Positions 43,850 to 52,861 are shown, numbered from the stretch's first letter. The stretch: 64,000 nt of DNA from Flintibacter muris (GCF_943192995.1 NZ_CALPCP010000003.1:124001-188000), one strand, 5' to 3'. The notes: a model not told the origin generated them from the letters alone. A program made the numbers and translations.

Positions 43850-43896
43850 GTGGCTGCCACACGGTTTATGATACCCCTTGCCGAAAAAGATGTCAA
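43850..43896 (-). promoter_or_regulatory. promoter of the MerR gene
   Basis: On the minus strand TTGACA (43891-43896), 17 bases, TATCAT (43868-43873). An 11-base palindrome GTGGCTGCCAC (43850-43860) lies near the expected transcription start and may be an operator. Confidence 0.7.
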
Positions 43897-43952
43897 ATAT
43901 TAAAACCGGGGAACCGCCGTTCCAGGCAGTCCCCCAATAAACCGGAATTTTA

Positions 43953-44474
43953 TCACTTTAATTTTTCCCATTCTTCACGCTTTATGGCATATGCATATGA
44001 TATCCCATTCTTTTCATCGGGATATTCTTTCACTTTCCTCATACCGATTGCAATAGCAACAGAATACGAACCAATATTTGTATATTTCATGTAAGAATAT
44101 AGACAATCGTATTCTGTATTCATAAATGCCCAATTTCTAACTGCGCTTGCGGCCTCACTTCCAAAACCTTTCCTCCAATGATTTTTATGAATGTGATACC
44201 CTATTTCAGGCAGGAATTCTCCATCAATATTCTGTATTGTCAGCCCGCAGTCGCCGATAAATTCACCCGTTTCTCTTAAAACAACAGCCCACAAACCGAA
44301 TCCATATTCCTCGTAGTTTTGGAGATTCCATTCAATCCAATCCTTTGTACGTTTCTCATCAAAAGGTTTGGGATAGTGTCGCATGGTTTCTGGATCTGAA
44401 AAGATTTCAAATAATGCCGGAAAATCCTCATGAGTAAATTCTCTTAACAGTAGTCTTTCTGTTTCAATTATCAT
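43953..44474 (-). CDS. RimJ/RimL-type GNAT acetyltransferase
   Basis: 173 residues. TERLLLREFTHEDFPALFEI opens the RimJ/RimL-like fold, and HKNHWRKGFGSEAASAVRNW is the acetyl-CoA loop. The C-terminus is SVAIAIGMRKVKEYP. It is clearly lower in GC than its neighbours, suggesting separate acquisition. Its substrate is unknown. It lies between a MerR regulator and a MATE pump but is not obviously in either operon. Confidence 0.82.
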   Translation of the reverse strand: MIIETERLLLREFTHEDFPALFEIFSDPETMRHYPKPFDEKRTKDWIEWNLQNYEEYGFGLWAVVLRETGEFIGDCGLTIQNIDGEFLPEIGYHIHKNHWRKGFGSEAASAVRNWAFMNTEYDCLYSYMKYTNIGSYSVAIAIGMRKVKEYPDEKNGISYAYAIKREEWEKLK

Positions 44475-44593
44475 TATTGTTTCTCCTTAAATCCCGATTT
44501 ATCGCTCCAATTATATCACTGGCTTTGCGCCAATACAAGCCAGTTTTCTATAATGCCAAATATATTTCATCTGTAACCCAAAAGGAGAAAACC

Positions 44594-45931
44594 ATGGAAC
44601 AAAAACTGGACTCTTACCATCTGCCGGTCACGGGCAAAAACATCCTGCGCTTTGCATTCCCCACCATTGTCATGACAGTGTTCAACACCTTCTACACCAT
44701 GGTGGACGGGCTGTTCGTCTCCAACCTGATTGGGATGGAGGCCCTGTCCGCCATCAACCTCACCGCCCCGGCCATCGCCCTGATCACGGCCATCTCCGGG
44801 ATGCTGGCTACCGGCGGCAGCGCCGTAGTCATGAAGAAAATGGGGGAACACAAGGAACAGGAGGCCCGGCAGGATTTTACCCTGCTGATTCTCACCAACG
44901 CCGTTGTGGGCGGGGTGATGATGCTGCTGGGTTACACCCTGATGGACACTCTGCTGGGGACTATGGGCCTCTCCCCGGCGGTGTTCGGCTACTGCCGCAC
45001 CTATCTGAGCAACTACCTGCTGTTCACCATCCCCATCCTGCTCATGTACAACTTCTCCCTGTACCTCATTGCCGCCGACAAGTCCACCCTGTCCCTGATC
45101 TGCACGGTGGCAGGGGGCGTGACTAATATCATTCTGGACTATGTTCTGATTGCTCTATTCGACATGGGTATCCAGGGGGCGGCCATCGCCACCGGACTGG
45201 GCTACTCCATCACCGCCGTGGTGGGCTTTCTGGTGTTCCGGAAAAAGGACAGCCTGCTCCACTTTGAAAGACCGGTCTTCCGGGGCGGGGTGCTGTTCCA
45301 CGCCTCAACCAACGGTATGTCGGAGCTGGCCACCTCCCTGGTGTCCGGCATCACCACCCTGCTGTTCAACCTGGCGATGCTGAAATACATAGGCGAAGAC
45401 GGCGTGGCGGCCATTACCATCATCATGTATGTGCTGATGTTCGTCAGCGCCCTGTTCATCGGCTACTCCTACGGTGTGGCCCCCATGATCTCCTACTACC
45501 ACGGGGAGCAGAACCATGAGAAGCTGAAGAAGCTGGTAGGATTCAGCGTCAAATTCATCGTCGGGGCGTCCGTCCTCTGTACGTTGATCTCCATTCTGGC
45601 CACCGTCCCCCTGGTGGGTATTTTCACCCGGCCGGACAGCCCGGTGTATGAGCTGGCGGTGACGGGAAACCGCCTGTGCTCCATCGCTCTGCTGTTCGTA
45701 GGGCTGAACGTCTTTGCCAGTGGTATGTTTACCGCCCTGTCCAACGGGGTGGTGTCCGCCGTGCTGGCCTTCTCCCGGTCCTTCCTGTTTACCGTAGCCA
45801 GCATTCAGATCATGCCCGTCCTGCTGGGGGGTGTCACCGGCGTGTGGCTGGCGACGCCTGTGGCCGAGCTGCTGGGGACAGTCATGGCGGCGGCGCTGCT
45901 GCTGAAATACCGGAAGCGGTACGGCTATTGA
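44594..45931 (+). CDS. MATE-family efflux transporter
   Basis: 445 residues, twelve predicted transmembrane helices in two similar halves. NILRFAFPTIVMTVFNTFYT and DGLFVSNLIGMEALSAINLT are typical N-terminal MATE features; GGVTNIILDYVLIALFDMGI is the family's loop-6 block. AAAGGAG precedes the ATG. It exports drugs or metabolites, driven by Na+ or H+. It may be under the nearby MerR regulator. Confidence 0.92.
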   Translation: MEQKLDSYHLPVTGKNILRFAFPTIVMTVFNTFYTMVDGLFVSNLIGMEALSAINLTAPAIALITAISGMLATGGSAVVMKKMGEHKEQEARQDFTLLILTNAVVGGVMMLLGYTLMDTLLGTMGLSPAVFGYCRTYLSNYLLFTIPILLMYNFSLYLIAADKSTLSLICTVAGGVTNIILDYVLIALFDMGIQGAAIATGLGYSITAVVGFLVFRKKDSLLHFERPVFRGGVLFHASTNGMSELATSLVSGITTLLFNLAMLKYIGEDGVAAITIIMYVLMFVSALFIGYSYGVAPMISYYHGEQNHEKLKKLVGFSVKFIVGASVLCTLISILATVPLVGIFTRPDSPVYELAVTGNRLCSIALLFVGLNVFASGMFTALSNGVVSAVLAFSRSFLFTVASIQIMPVLLGGVTGVWLATPVAELLGTVMAAALLLKYRKRYGY

Positions 45932-46018
45932 CAGCAATTGTAATCAGGCACCCAATCAGACAGATCAGCAACATGGCTATTGTGGACACCATTAAATTGC
46001 AGCAGTAATAAAATGCTG

Positions 46019-46046
46019 GAGGGCAGCGGCTTTTTGCCGCTCCCTT
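46019..46046 (+). terminator. short hairpin after the MATE gene
   Basis: GGGCAGCGGC pairs imperfectly with GCCGCTCCC across a T-rich loop. Weak terminator. Confidence 0.45.
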
Positions 46047-46107
46047 ATGCGCTGTCCTGATACTTCTATGGCCGTCATTTAATTTTTCAAAATTTTAAGC
46101 ACTTCGG

Positions 46108-46168
46108 ACATTTCTGTGACATTTGCGTTTTACAATGACCTCACCCAAGGAAGCGAGGTGTTGAAATG
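46108..46168 (+). promoter_or_regulatory. orphan LytTR-type site, promoter and start region
   Basis: ACATTT repeats at 46108 and 46119 (11-base period), followed by TACAAT at 46131 and, after GCGAGGTG, an ATG at 46166 that opens only a short frame. It looks like a regulated promoter whose gene has been cut off by the HTH/DUF3796 segment. The same site layout recurs at 51387 and, with a 10-base period, at 47183. Confidence 0.55.
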
Positions 46169-46174
46169 AGTCCA

Positions 46175-46375
46175 TCAATCAAAAATAAATATTTCTTCAA
46201 TTGGGGCCTCAACCGCCCTTGAAATGTCAATAGCTAATTTCAGAGAGGGATTGTACTGTGCTTTTTCCAGCCGCATGATGGTTTCCCGGCGCACGCCCAC
46301 CTGCGCGGCCAGCTGCTCCTGGGTCAGATCCTTCAGCTGCCGGTACTTTTTTAATCTGCACTCAAACTCGGCCAT
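46175..46375 (-). CDS. small XRE HTH regulator
   Basis: 66-residue Cro/cI-like protein: [20 protein letters not shown] and [20 protein letters not shown]. Length and C-terminal EAPIEEIF match the YozG/PXO1-type family that pairs with DUF3796 or DUF2178-like membrane proteins. It follows its partner by three bases, so the two are cotranscribed from an upstream operator-bearing promoter. Confidence 0.85.
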   Translation of the reverse strand: MAEFECRLKKYRQLKDLTQEQLAAQVGVRRETIMRLEKAQYNPSLKLAIDISRAVEAPIEEIFIFD

Positions 46376-46378
46376 TTC

Positions 46379-47047
46379 TTATTCCCCGCCTTCCTCCGTC
46401 TGGTCGTCGTGGTCATAGCGGTAAAGCAGATACTCCGGGAGAAAAATACCCAGGGCCAATGTCAGGGAGAGTACGATAATCGTGGCAATCAGGGTATATT
46501 CCAGGCTGCCGAACAGCCTCCCCTGGCAGAGAATGACCAGCGCAATCAGTGTAATGCTGAACGTGATTTTGTAAGTGTTGAGCCAGGCGCGGGCAACATT
46601 CTCGCGGAAGCGTTCATCCATAAAGATCCCGGACATTTTTCCCTCATAGAAAAATCCAAAAAAGCCGAAAAACAGGAAAAACGCAAAGGGGAAAACAGCG
46701 CCCATGGCGGAGTAGGTCCAGAAACCCGCAAGGCCCAAAAATCCCAGCAGCCCCAGGAACCCCAGTTTAGGATTGACTTTGCGTGTCATGTTTGTCTTTG
46801 CGATGTTCCTCTTGCTTTTCCCAATGCTGATAAACAGCTGGATAAACAGAGCGAGCGCATAGACGCAGGTGAGGGAGATGGATAAAATCATGGGCAGATC
46901 CTTCGTGTTGAAGGAGTAACTTCCAAAGTCCATGGGAGCGACCAGGCGGGAGTCGTTAAATGTAACAGCGTACCAGACTGAGAGCAGCACGGCCGCGATG
47001 CAGAAGATCCCGCAGCCAACCCAGATTTTTACCTGATTCTTTTTCAT
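46379..47047 (-). CDS. DUF3796-like membrane protein
   Basis: 222 residues, about six transmembrane helices. The stretch RKVNPKLGFLGLLGFLGLAG followed by FFGFFGFFYEGKMS is the DUF3796 signature; the last helix pair is near the C-terminus. It is paired with an XRE regulator three bases downstream. In other Firmicutes similar pairs act in stress or bacteriocin self-protection, but function here is unknown. Confidence 0.8.
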   Translation of the reverse strand: MKKNQVKIWVGCGIFCIAAVLLSVWYAVTFNDSRLVAPMDFGSYSFNTKDLPMILSISLTCVYALALFIQLFISIGKSKRNIAKTNMTRKVNPKLGFLGLLGFLGLAGFWTYSAMGAVFPFAFFLFFGFFGFFYEGKMSGIFMDERFRENVARAWLNTYKITFSITLIALVILCQGRLFGSLEYTLIATIIVLSLTLALGIFLPEYLLYRYDHDDQTEEGGE

Positions 47048-47062
47048 GTAGTGCCTCCAATT

Positions 47063-47098
47063 AACGAGATATATTTATCTCTTGATAGGACAAATATA
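47063..47098. promoter_or_regulatory. operator-like inverted repeat before DUF3796/XRE
   Basis: GATATATTT and AAATATATC face each other about 17 bases apart immediately upstream of the operon. It could be the autoregulatory site of the XRE protein. Confidence 0.55.
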
Positions 47099-47182
47099 TC
47101 ACTTCACTTTCTTCGTGTCAATAGGAAAATGAGAAATATTTGTCTCTTTTTATTCCGGGCACTTCGGAGTGACCATTACAAA

Positions 47183-47283
47183 ACATTTCGTGACATTCAA
47201 AGAGCATTTCATAACAAACAGGCGGATGGTCATAACAAACAGGCGGATGGCTGCTTGCCAGTGCAGGGCAGCCGTAGTATAAT
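47183..47283 (+). promoter_or_regulatory. LytTR operon promoter with binding repeats
   Basis: TTGCCA (47255-47260), 17 bases, TATAAT (47278-47283). Directly upstream is a perfect 20-base direct repeat (47210-47229 and 47231-47250, containing ATAACAAACAGGCGG). Further upstream are ACATTT/ACATTC at 47183 and 47193. Positions suit activation by the LytTR regulator encoded 36 bases downstream. Confidence 0.75.
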
Positions 47284-47318
47284 ATTCCGTCATAATAATG
47301 AGGGAGGTGGATTACCCC

Positions 47319-48038
47319 ATGCTGCGTATTGCCATCTGCGACGATGACAGTGCCACCGTCCAATCCAACCGCAAGCTCGCGGAGGACTGCCTGAAGCAAT
47401 GCGGGAGCGCCGGCGAGATCGCCGCCTATACTCACAGCGGCAATCTCCTCTACGACATCACCGAGGATGGGTTTTTCTTTGACCTGATCCTGCTGGACAT
47501 TGAAATGCCCGGCAGCACCGGGATGGAGCTGGCTGGGAAAATCAGGCCCTTTTTGCCCAATGTGAAGATCATCTTCATTACCTCCCATGTGGAGTACGCC
47601 ATTGACGCCTTTGAGCTGTCCATCTTCCGGTACGTCCCCAAGAACGACATCGCCCGGCGGCTCCCTGGGGCAATCTGTGACGCCATCCGGCTGATCGAGC
47701 TGGAGGAGGGGAAGTTCTACACCATCCAGACCAACAGCCGCCTGGAGAAAATTCCGTATAAGGAGATTCTTTACCTCTCGCGGGACGGGAAAAACACCAG
47801 CATCGCCACCGCAGGCGGGGCGGCCAAGGTGCGCAAGAGCTTACAGCAGGTCTATGAGGAGCTGGGCGCAGAGGAGTTTATCTTCATCGACCGGGGCTGC
47901 ATCGTCAACATGATCCACGTCATGCAGGTCAAAGAGGGCATGGCCGTCCTGAAAAACGGCGCCGCCCTCCCCATCAGCCGCTCCCATCTGCAGGAAGTAA
48001 AGGCCCAGATCAACGCCTACTGGGGGGCGCACATATGA
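47319..48038 (+). CDS. LytTR-family response regulator
   Basis: 239 residues. Receiver domain (1-120) with D8-D10 acidic pocket (AICDDD) and phosphoacceptor D60 (LILLDIEMPG). The LytTR DNA-binding domain occupies about 140-235 (KIPYKEILYLSRDGKNTSIA, FIFIDRGCIVNMIHV). AGGGAGG precedes the open frame; I chose the ATG at 47319 (MLRIAICDDD). It overlaps the kinase gene by four bases. Together they resemble AgrA/AgrC-type pairs that sense peptides; no peptide gene was identified. Confidence 0.9.
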   Translation: MLRIAICDDDSATVQSNRKLAEDCLKQCGSAGEIAAYTHSGNLLYDITEDGFFFDLILLDIEMPGSTGMELAGKIRPFLPNVKIIFITSHVEYAIDAFELSIFRYVPKNDIARRLPGAICDAIRLIELEEGKFYTIQTNSRLEKIPYKEILYLSRDGKNTSIATAGGAAKVRKSLQQVYEELGAEEFIFIDRGCIVNMIHVMQVKEGMAVLKNGAALPISRSHLQEVKAQINAYWGAHI

Positions 48039-49342
48039 CGGACGTGTTTCTGCTGCTTTCCGGCCTGTTGACCGGGGCGGTGCGGGTTCTGGTGGGCCTG
48101 ACGCTCGTTCACCGGCTGCTGTCCATAAAGAGACCAGACCGAAAAAGTATCGCGGCGGGGCTGGCCGGGGTGCTGGTTCTCACGGTTTCGCTGTCCCTGC
48201 TCCATGCGCCGGATTTCTACCGGATGGCTCTGGAGGCGGTTCTGATTGCCGCCTGCGCCCACCGGCTGCAAGGGGCAGAACTGAGAATGGGCCTGTTTGT
48301 CGGCATCTTTTATGAGATCGGCGTCTCTTTCTGGTCGTTTCTCCTGCCGGCATGGATGGGCGTGCTGTTCCGTTCCCAGGACTTTCTGAGCACCAGAACA
48401 CTGGCCGGACAGTCCGCCCTCTGGCTGCTCCATGGGCTGCTGGCCGTTTTGGCGGTCTGGCTCTCCAGAGGCTGGGAGATCAACCGCAAATCCGCGTTCC
48501 AGGCTGTCTCCGCGCTTACGCTGGCGGGATTCCTCGGAGTCATCACACTGTCGGAGCAGACAGTTCTGGCGATCCCCGACGACACCCTTTATATGTGGAC
48601 CATCCTGGCGGTGGTGCTGATGATGTCGGTGCTGGTGTTCAACATCAACCGGCAGTATGAGGTGGAAAAGGAGCTGGCAAAGCTGAAATCGGAGCAGGCC
48701 GAGCTGCTGGAGCGGGACTATACCGCTGTCAACCGGGCCTACCAGGTCAACGCCAAACTGTTCCACGACCTCCACAACCACATCGGCGTTCTGCGGCAGC
48801 TCCTCACCCATGAGAAGTATGGGGAGGCTGTCCGCTACCTGGATGAATTGCAGGCCCCGGTGCAAAACCTGACCGCCAACCTCTGGACAGGGGACGAGAC
48901 AACGGACTACCTGATCAACAGCAAAGCGGCTGCGGCGGGGGAGGCTGGCATCCGGTTCCAGGCCCAGGTGGAGTTCCCCCGCCGCGCCAACATCCGTAGC
49001 GTGGATCTGTGCGCGATTTTGGGGAATCTTTTGGACAACGCCATCGAGGCGGCCCGGCAGGTGCCCGACCCGTCGGGGCGGACGGTGGCCCTCACCATCC
49101 GCCGCATCCAGCAGATGCTGGTCATCAAGGTGGAGAACAGTTTTTCCTCTGTACCCGTCCAGGAAAATGGCGAGCTGAAAACCACCAAGACCGGGGGCGG
49201 TCTCCACGGTTGGGGCCTGAAAAGCGCTCAGACCGCCGCGGAAAAGTACGACGGAATGGTGCAGGCCGGTGTCTCCGGGGAAGTGTTCCGGGCGGTAGCT
49301 ACACTGTCCTATCAAGGAATGGAGGATTTTTCCTATGAGTAA
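48035..49342 (+). CDS. GHKL-type sensor histidine kinase
   Basis: 435 residues. Six or seven transmembrane helices occupy the first 200; the H-box is KLFHDLHNHIGVLRQL and the GHKL ATPase domain has ILGNLLDNAIEAARQ and GGLHGWGLKSAQ. This is the AgrC/HPK10-like architecture. It overlaps the LytTR regulator at the start and the DUF7662-like gene at the end (eight bases), so all three are one transcription unit. The ligand is unknown. Confidence 0.88.
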   Translation: MTDVFLLLSGLLTGAVRVLVGLTLVHRLLSIKRPDRKSIAAGLAGVLVLTVSLSLLHAPDFYRMALEAVLIAACAHRLQGAELRMGLFVGIFYEIGVSFWSFLLPAWMGVLFRSQDFLSTRTLAGQSALWLLHGLLAVLAVWLSRGWEINRKSAFQAVSALTLAGFLGVITLSEQTVLAIPDDTLYMWTILAVVLMMSVLVFNINRQYEVEKELAKLKSEQAELLERDYTAVNRAYQVNAKLFHDLHNHIGVLRQLLTHEKYGEAVRYLDELQAPVQNLTANLWTGDETTDYLINSKAAAAGEAGIRFQAQVEFPRRANIRSVDLCAILGNLLDNAIEAARQVPDPSGRTVALTIRRIQQMLVIKVENSFSSVPVQENGELKTTKTGGGLHGWGLKSAQTAAEKYDGMVQAGVSGEVFRAVATLSYQGMEDFSYE

Positions 49343-49541
49343 ATACGACGCTTTGTGGGACTATGTGCAAAAGGATGGAAGCCCGGCCCTCAAATTGACC
49401 TTTGCGCAGATCCAGGAAATCGCGGGGATACCCATTGACCACTCGTTCCTGAAATACAAAAAGGAATTGACGGACTACGGGTATCAGGTGGGGAAAATTT
49501 CCATGAAAGAGCAAACGGTTGTTTTTCATCGGATTGCTTAG
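49335..49541 (+). CDS. small DUF7662-like protein
   Basis: 68 residues. YDALWDYVQKDGSPALKLTF followed by AQIQEIAGIPIDHSFLKYKK resembles DUF7662 (name from memory). The C-terminal domain of the nuclease-RT fusion has the same pattern (LREYFRLSDKSPLTLTFRQI). It overlaps the kinase gene, so it is coexpressed. Such domains are usually fused to or near nucleic-acid or restriction-like genes; a DNA-binding or regulatory role is possible. Confidence 0.7.
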   Translation: MSKYDALWDYVQKDGSPALKLTFAQIQEIAGIPIDHSFLKYKKELTDYGYQVGKISMKEQTVVFHRIA

Positions 49542-49601
49542 AGAACGAGCTTGTGCTATAATCAGAGCGACAAATCGGGATATCCAGGGAGGTCATGTCG
49601 T

Positions 49602-49811
49602 ATGTTTGACGAATTAACAACATGCAAACCAGAGGAACTCCAAGAATATGCAGAAAGAATTGCTGAGACGTTGAATGCGGATAATGCAGAAACTTTTATC
49701 CGTATTCTTTGGAATCGTGTTTCGGAATTAACAGACGAGCAAGAAAAAAGACTTCATCAATTAGGCAGAAAGGTTCGGAAAAGGTTTAATATGAAGCCAA
49801 TCCGAGAGTAA
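49602..49811 (+). CDS. unknown small helical protein
   Basis: 69 residues, no family recognised. It is acidic then basic (CKPEELQEYAERIAETLNAD; KRLHQLGRKVRKRFNM) and probably all-helical. GGGAGG precedes the ATG. It lies 60 bases after the DUF7662-like gene and before a strong terminator. Confidence 0.55.
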   Translation: MFDELTTCKPEELQEYAERIAETLNADNAETFIRILWNRVSELTDEQEKRLHQLGRKVRKRFNMKPIRE

Positions 49812-49840
49812 CAAATGTAAATTACCACTTCAAGTTTATC

Positions 49841-49876
49841 GGGGCGCTTATCCGCAGAAGGTAAGCGCCCCTTTTC
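49841..49876 (+). terminator. terminator
   Basis: Perfect 10-bp stem GGGGCGCTTA with TAAGCGCCCC, followed by TTTT. Confidence 0.88.
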
Positions 49877-49980
49877 GCGGCCAAAAACCAACCGTTTGCG
49901 GACACTCGCGCACAGCGCCCGGTTTTCTGTTATGATGCGGATACATCAAAGGAAGCACTGCTTCAAGGAGGAAACTGTTA

Positions 49981-50055
49981 TGCGTCATGTTTATATTCGT
50001 GGTATCCTGGCTCTGATCTGGCTGGCGGCGGCTGTCAGCGGCCTGTATCGTGCTG
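49981..50055 (+). pseudogene. beheaded tail: start of a small membrane protein
   Basis: GGAGG and ATG open RHVYIRGILALIWLAAAVSG, a membrane-segment start that resembles small proteins next to two-component/ABC loci. After about 50055 the sequence is the interior of an ABC ATPase gene in another frame. A deletion joined them. Confidence 0.55.
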
Positions 50056-50697
50056 TCCGGCTTCTCCCTCCAGCTGCGGCCCCATGAAGTGGTGGGGCTG
50101 ATCGGCCTGAACGGGGCGGGCAAGACCACCTTCCTGAAAACCCTGTCCGGACTCCATGAGGGCTTTCACTGCGACAGCATCCGTCTGAACGGCCAGCTGG
50201 TCACCTTCCGAGATAAAGGTTTCAAGCTGTGCCGGTACACTGTCTTTGCCGAGGACAACTCCTTCCAGTATTTCACCTTCCGGGAGTACCTGTCCTATGT
50301 GGCGGCGGCGTACAAAACGAAATTGCCCGACGTGTCCGAGTTGGTGCAGGGCTTTCACTTCGAGGACTACACCGACACTCTGCTGAAAGACCTGTCCACT
50401 GGAAACAAGAAAAAGGCGTTTCTGATCACCGCCTTCGCCCTGAAACGGCCGCTCCTCCTGCTGGACGAGCCGGTGAACGGGCTGGACTTCCAGAGTACAG
50501 AGAACCTGTACCGGCTGATCGCCGGGTATAAGGAGCACGGGACAGTTCTGTTCTCCTCCCACATCCTGGAGAGCATCACCCTGACCTCGAACCGGGTACT
50601 GGTGCTGGAGGACGGACAGATCCGCCGGAGCTTTGAGGGTGGCGAAATAAACGCCGCCAACATTCGGGAGGCCCTGCATGATGAAAATGAGCTTTGA
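50050..50697 (+). pseudogene. ABC transporter ATPase lacking its N-terminus
   Basis: Starts with the strand just before Walker A (GLIGLNGAGKTT); the first 15-25 residues, including the A-loop, are absent. Signature LSTGNKKK (degenerate), Walker B LLLLDEPVNGLD and H-loop FSSHIL remain. A GTG at 50050 is the only start and has no ribosome-binding site of its own. The permease gene overlaps the end by 20 bases. The 5' cut matches the deletion junction near 50055. Confidence 0.8.
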
Positions 50698-51112
50698 CGT
50701 CACCGCCAAAAAGCTATTTGGCGTGAAATATGAGCGGCTGATTCGGACGCTCTTTCTGGAGCTGGTGGCCTTTTGGGGGCTGCATATCTCTGGACTCCAG
50801 GTGGAGATCGCCCCCTCCATCCTGTACCTGATGGCTGGTGCCTTCTCCGGCGGGGTCATGTGGCAGGCCCTTTCCTCTGACGACAACCGGGCCAACCTGG
50901 AAAATCTATTCATGCTCCCCTTTGAGGGCCGGACCCTGGTGCTTTCCTATGCAGCCGCTCTGGGGGCCTACACCCTGCTCACCAAGACCGCCGGCCTGCT
51001 GGCGGTGGTCTGGGCAGTCGGCCACTGGAGCTGGGCGGAGATTTTGGGGAGTATCCTCTGTGCCCTGGCCGCTATTGTGATCGTGTCCTGTCTCTATCCC
51101 CTGCGCCTGGGC
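50678..51112 (+). pseudogene. ABC permease cut off at its 3' half
   Basis: About 145 residues with membrane segments (LFLELVAFWGLHISGLQVEI, ILGSILCALAAIVIVSCLYP). After LYPLRLGRTD the frame continues into unrelated sequence, because at about 51112 it joins the end of a histidine-kinase gene in another frame. Partner of the truncated ATPase. Confidence 0.75.
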
Positions 51113-51116
51113 CGTA

Positions 51117-51347
51117 CAGATGTATGTCAAGCTGGACGTGACCGACACCGGAAAGGGCATCCCGGAGAGCCGTCAGGCCGCCATCTTCCGGCGTTTTTAC
51201 CGGGAGGAGGAGGTTCACGACCAGCCGGGAGTAGGTATCGGGCTGTATCTGGCCCGGGAGATCGTCACCCGACAGAGCGGCTATATCAAGGTGACCTCGG
51301 AGCCCGGCCGGGGGTCTACCTTTTCCGTGTTCCTGCCCTGGCGATAA
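51117..51347 (+). pseudogene. histidine-kinase C-terminal remnant
   Basis: 76 residues of the HATPase_c domain: DVTDTGKGIPESRQAAIFRR, GVGIGLYLAREIVTRQSGYI and GRGSTFSVFLPW. The rest of the kinase is missing. It is fused by a deletion to the truncated ABC permease, so a normal ABC-plus-two-component locus once lay here. Confidence 0.8.
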
Positions 51348-51714
51348 ACTGTTCACAAAAAATTCATATTCAAAGCTCCAATTCGGACATTTCTGAGACA
51401 TTTGGATTATGATGATGGTATTTTTGATCGTGGTGTATAGGATGCAGATAGGAGACCTCCGGCAGAACCCAGATTGCCTGTAATGCTGGCAAAAAGCCTA
51501 AAGAGTCCCACTCCTTGGGGCCAGAAATAAAAAAGCAGAATGATTTTAAAGTAAAATGGTTGATTATCTCAAAAAAGCCTTGATTTACGGGCATACAAGC
51601 AGGATTTCAAGCTGAATTTACTACAAATTTACTGCTTTTGAGGGAAAGAGCCTTGATATGCTGCCCGGAACCCTGCCAGCCCAGCCACCAGCACACAGCA
51701 TTGAGAAAGAATAA
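51348..51714. other. gap with a LytTR-type site
   Basis: No gene. ACATTT repeats at 51387 and 51398 (11-base period), followed by TATGAT, have the same layout as those near 46108. The rest shows nothing recognisable. Confidence 0.5.
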
Positions 51715-52386
51715 ATGAAAACTGAATACGACGCAAACGCGGCGTTTCTCTATCCCTACACGGGAGAACAGGAACGCCGCTTTTTTTATGCACTTATCCT
51801 TGCGTATGCCGTGGAGCGGACCGGGGTACAGGACGGGAAGATCAAGGGCAACCTGTACGAGCTGGACTATGAGAAACACTATGTGCGCGTCAAGGACAAT
51901 ACCCTTGCTGCCGGGACGGTAACGCTTGTTTATGAGCATGGGACCCGGAAGCCCTGCAATCCCTGTTGCGGGAGGAAAGGGAAAGCCGGGATAAGCTGAA
52001 ACCGGAGGATTTAGGAGAGCATATCGCCGCATTGCATGAGGGCATGATCGGACGGGAAGCGCGGCGCATTGTGGCAGATATGAAAAAGCTGTCTGCCCCC
52101 AACAGCCCGGATAAATCTCATTTCATGGTGGAGCTGTCCCCGACATTTACGCGCCTTGCGTCCACAAAGGACACCGACCGCCTTTTTTCCATGCTGCCCT
52201 ATAAGACGCTTTCCTTTTCCGCGATCAAGAACCAGCACATACGCGCTGATCGGCAAGGACGAGAACCGGGACAGGCAGATAAGGAAGCCCCGTCCCTCTG
52301 TCCGGGCGCAGCTTGCGCAGGACGCAAAAAGAACCGCCCCGAAGAAAACGGCGGCGAAAACAAAAAATCACGGATTGGAGGTATGA
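51715..52386 (+). pseudogene. conjugative-element gene with two frameshifts
   Basis: The protein reads in three pieces: MKTEYDANAAFLYPYTGEQE to about 51943; LREERESRDKLKPEDLGEHI with ARRIVADMKKL and SAIKN to about 52230; then ALIGKDENRDRQIRKPRPSV with AAKTKNHGLEV to 52386. It lies directly before a Cys-rich VLP gene (ATGA overlap), the position of transfer-associated genes in clostridial elements. The family was not identified with confidence. Confidence 0.55.
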
Positions 52387-52829
52387 GCAACATTAAGCGG
52401 CTCACGCCGCCCCAAAGCTGGAAAGTCAACGCCCTTGTATGCCGGACATGCTGCAATTATGATAGCGGAAACTGTATCTTGCTTGACGACGGGGACACTT
52501 GCGTATGCCCACAGCTCATTTCCTATTCCCTGCTTTGTAAATGGTTCCGTATCGCGGTACTGCCCGCAGATAAGGAGCTGTACGCCGAGCTTTACCATGC
52601 AGAGGATATGCGCCGTTGTAGTGTGTGCGGTGCGACTTTTGCTTCCAGTTCCAACCGGGCTATTTATTGCCCGGACTGCCGGAAGCGTATCACAAGAATG
52701 GAAATAACAACCAATCAAGAAGGAGTTGAAGAAAATGAAGGCAGCACCACAGGAATGACTGAAAGAGTATGTAAAAAGCCAGCACTTCACCAGCACGGCG
52801 GAGCCGTGAATCAGGGAGTACGCCATTAA
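52383..52829 (+). CDS. Cys-rich VLP-domain protein
   Basis: 148 residues. Cysteine pairs LVCRTCCNYDSGNCILLDDG, CVCPQLISYSLLCKWFR, CSVCGATFASSSNRAIYCPDC match the Cys-rich VLP family carried by conjugative elements of gut Clostridia. It overlaps the pseudogene before it by four bases. The last 25 residues after MTERVCKKP do not look like the family, so the C-terminus may be altered. Function unknown, probably zinc-binding and transfer-related. Confidence 0.8.
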   Translation: MSNIKRLTPPQSWKVNALVCRTCCNYDSGNCILLDDGDTCVCPQLISYSLLCKWFRIAVLPADKELYAELYHAEDMRRCSVCGATFASSSNRAIYCPDCRKRITRMEITTNQEGVEENEGSTTGMTERVCKKPALHQHGGAVNQGVRH

Positions 52830-52830
52830 G

Positions 52831-52857
52831 AAACTCCCTCAGAGAGGGAGTTTTTAA
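52831..52857 (+). terminator. terminator at the end of the mobile region
   Basis: Stem AAACTCCCTC with GAGGGAGTTT, short loop, T run. It separates element debris from the chromosomal ppiB gene. Confidence 0.85.
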
Positions 52858-52861
52858 AGGG

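Noticed and set aside
48017..49315. 432-codon minus-strand open frame
   Set aside because: Antisense to the GHKL kinase; low-complexity composition.
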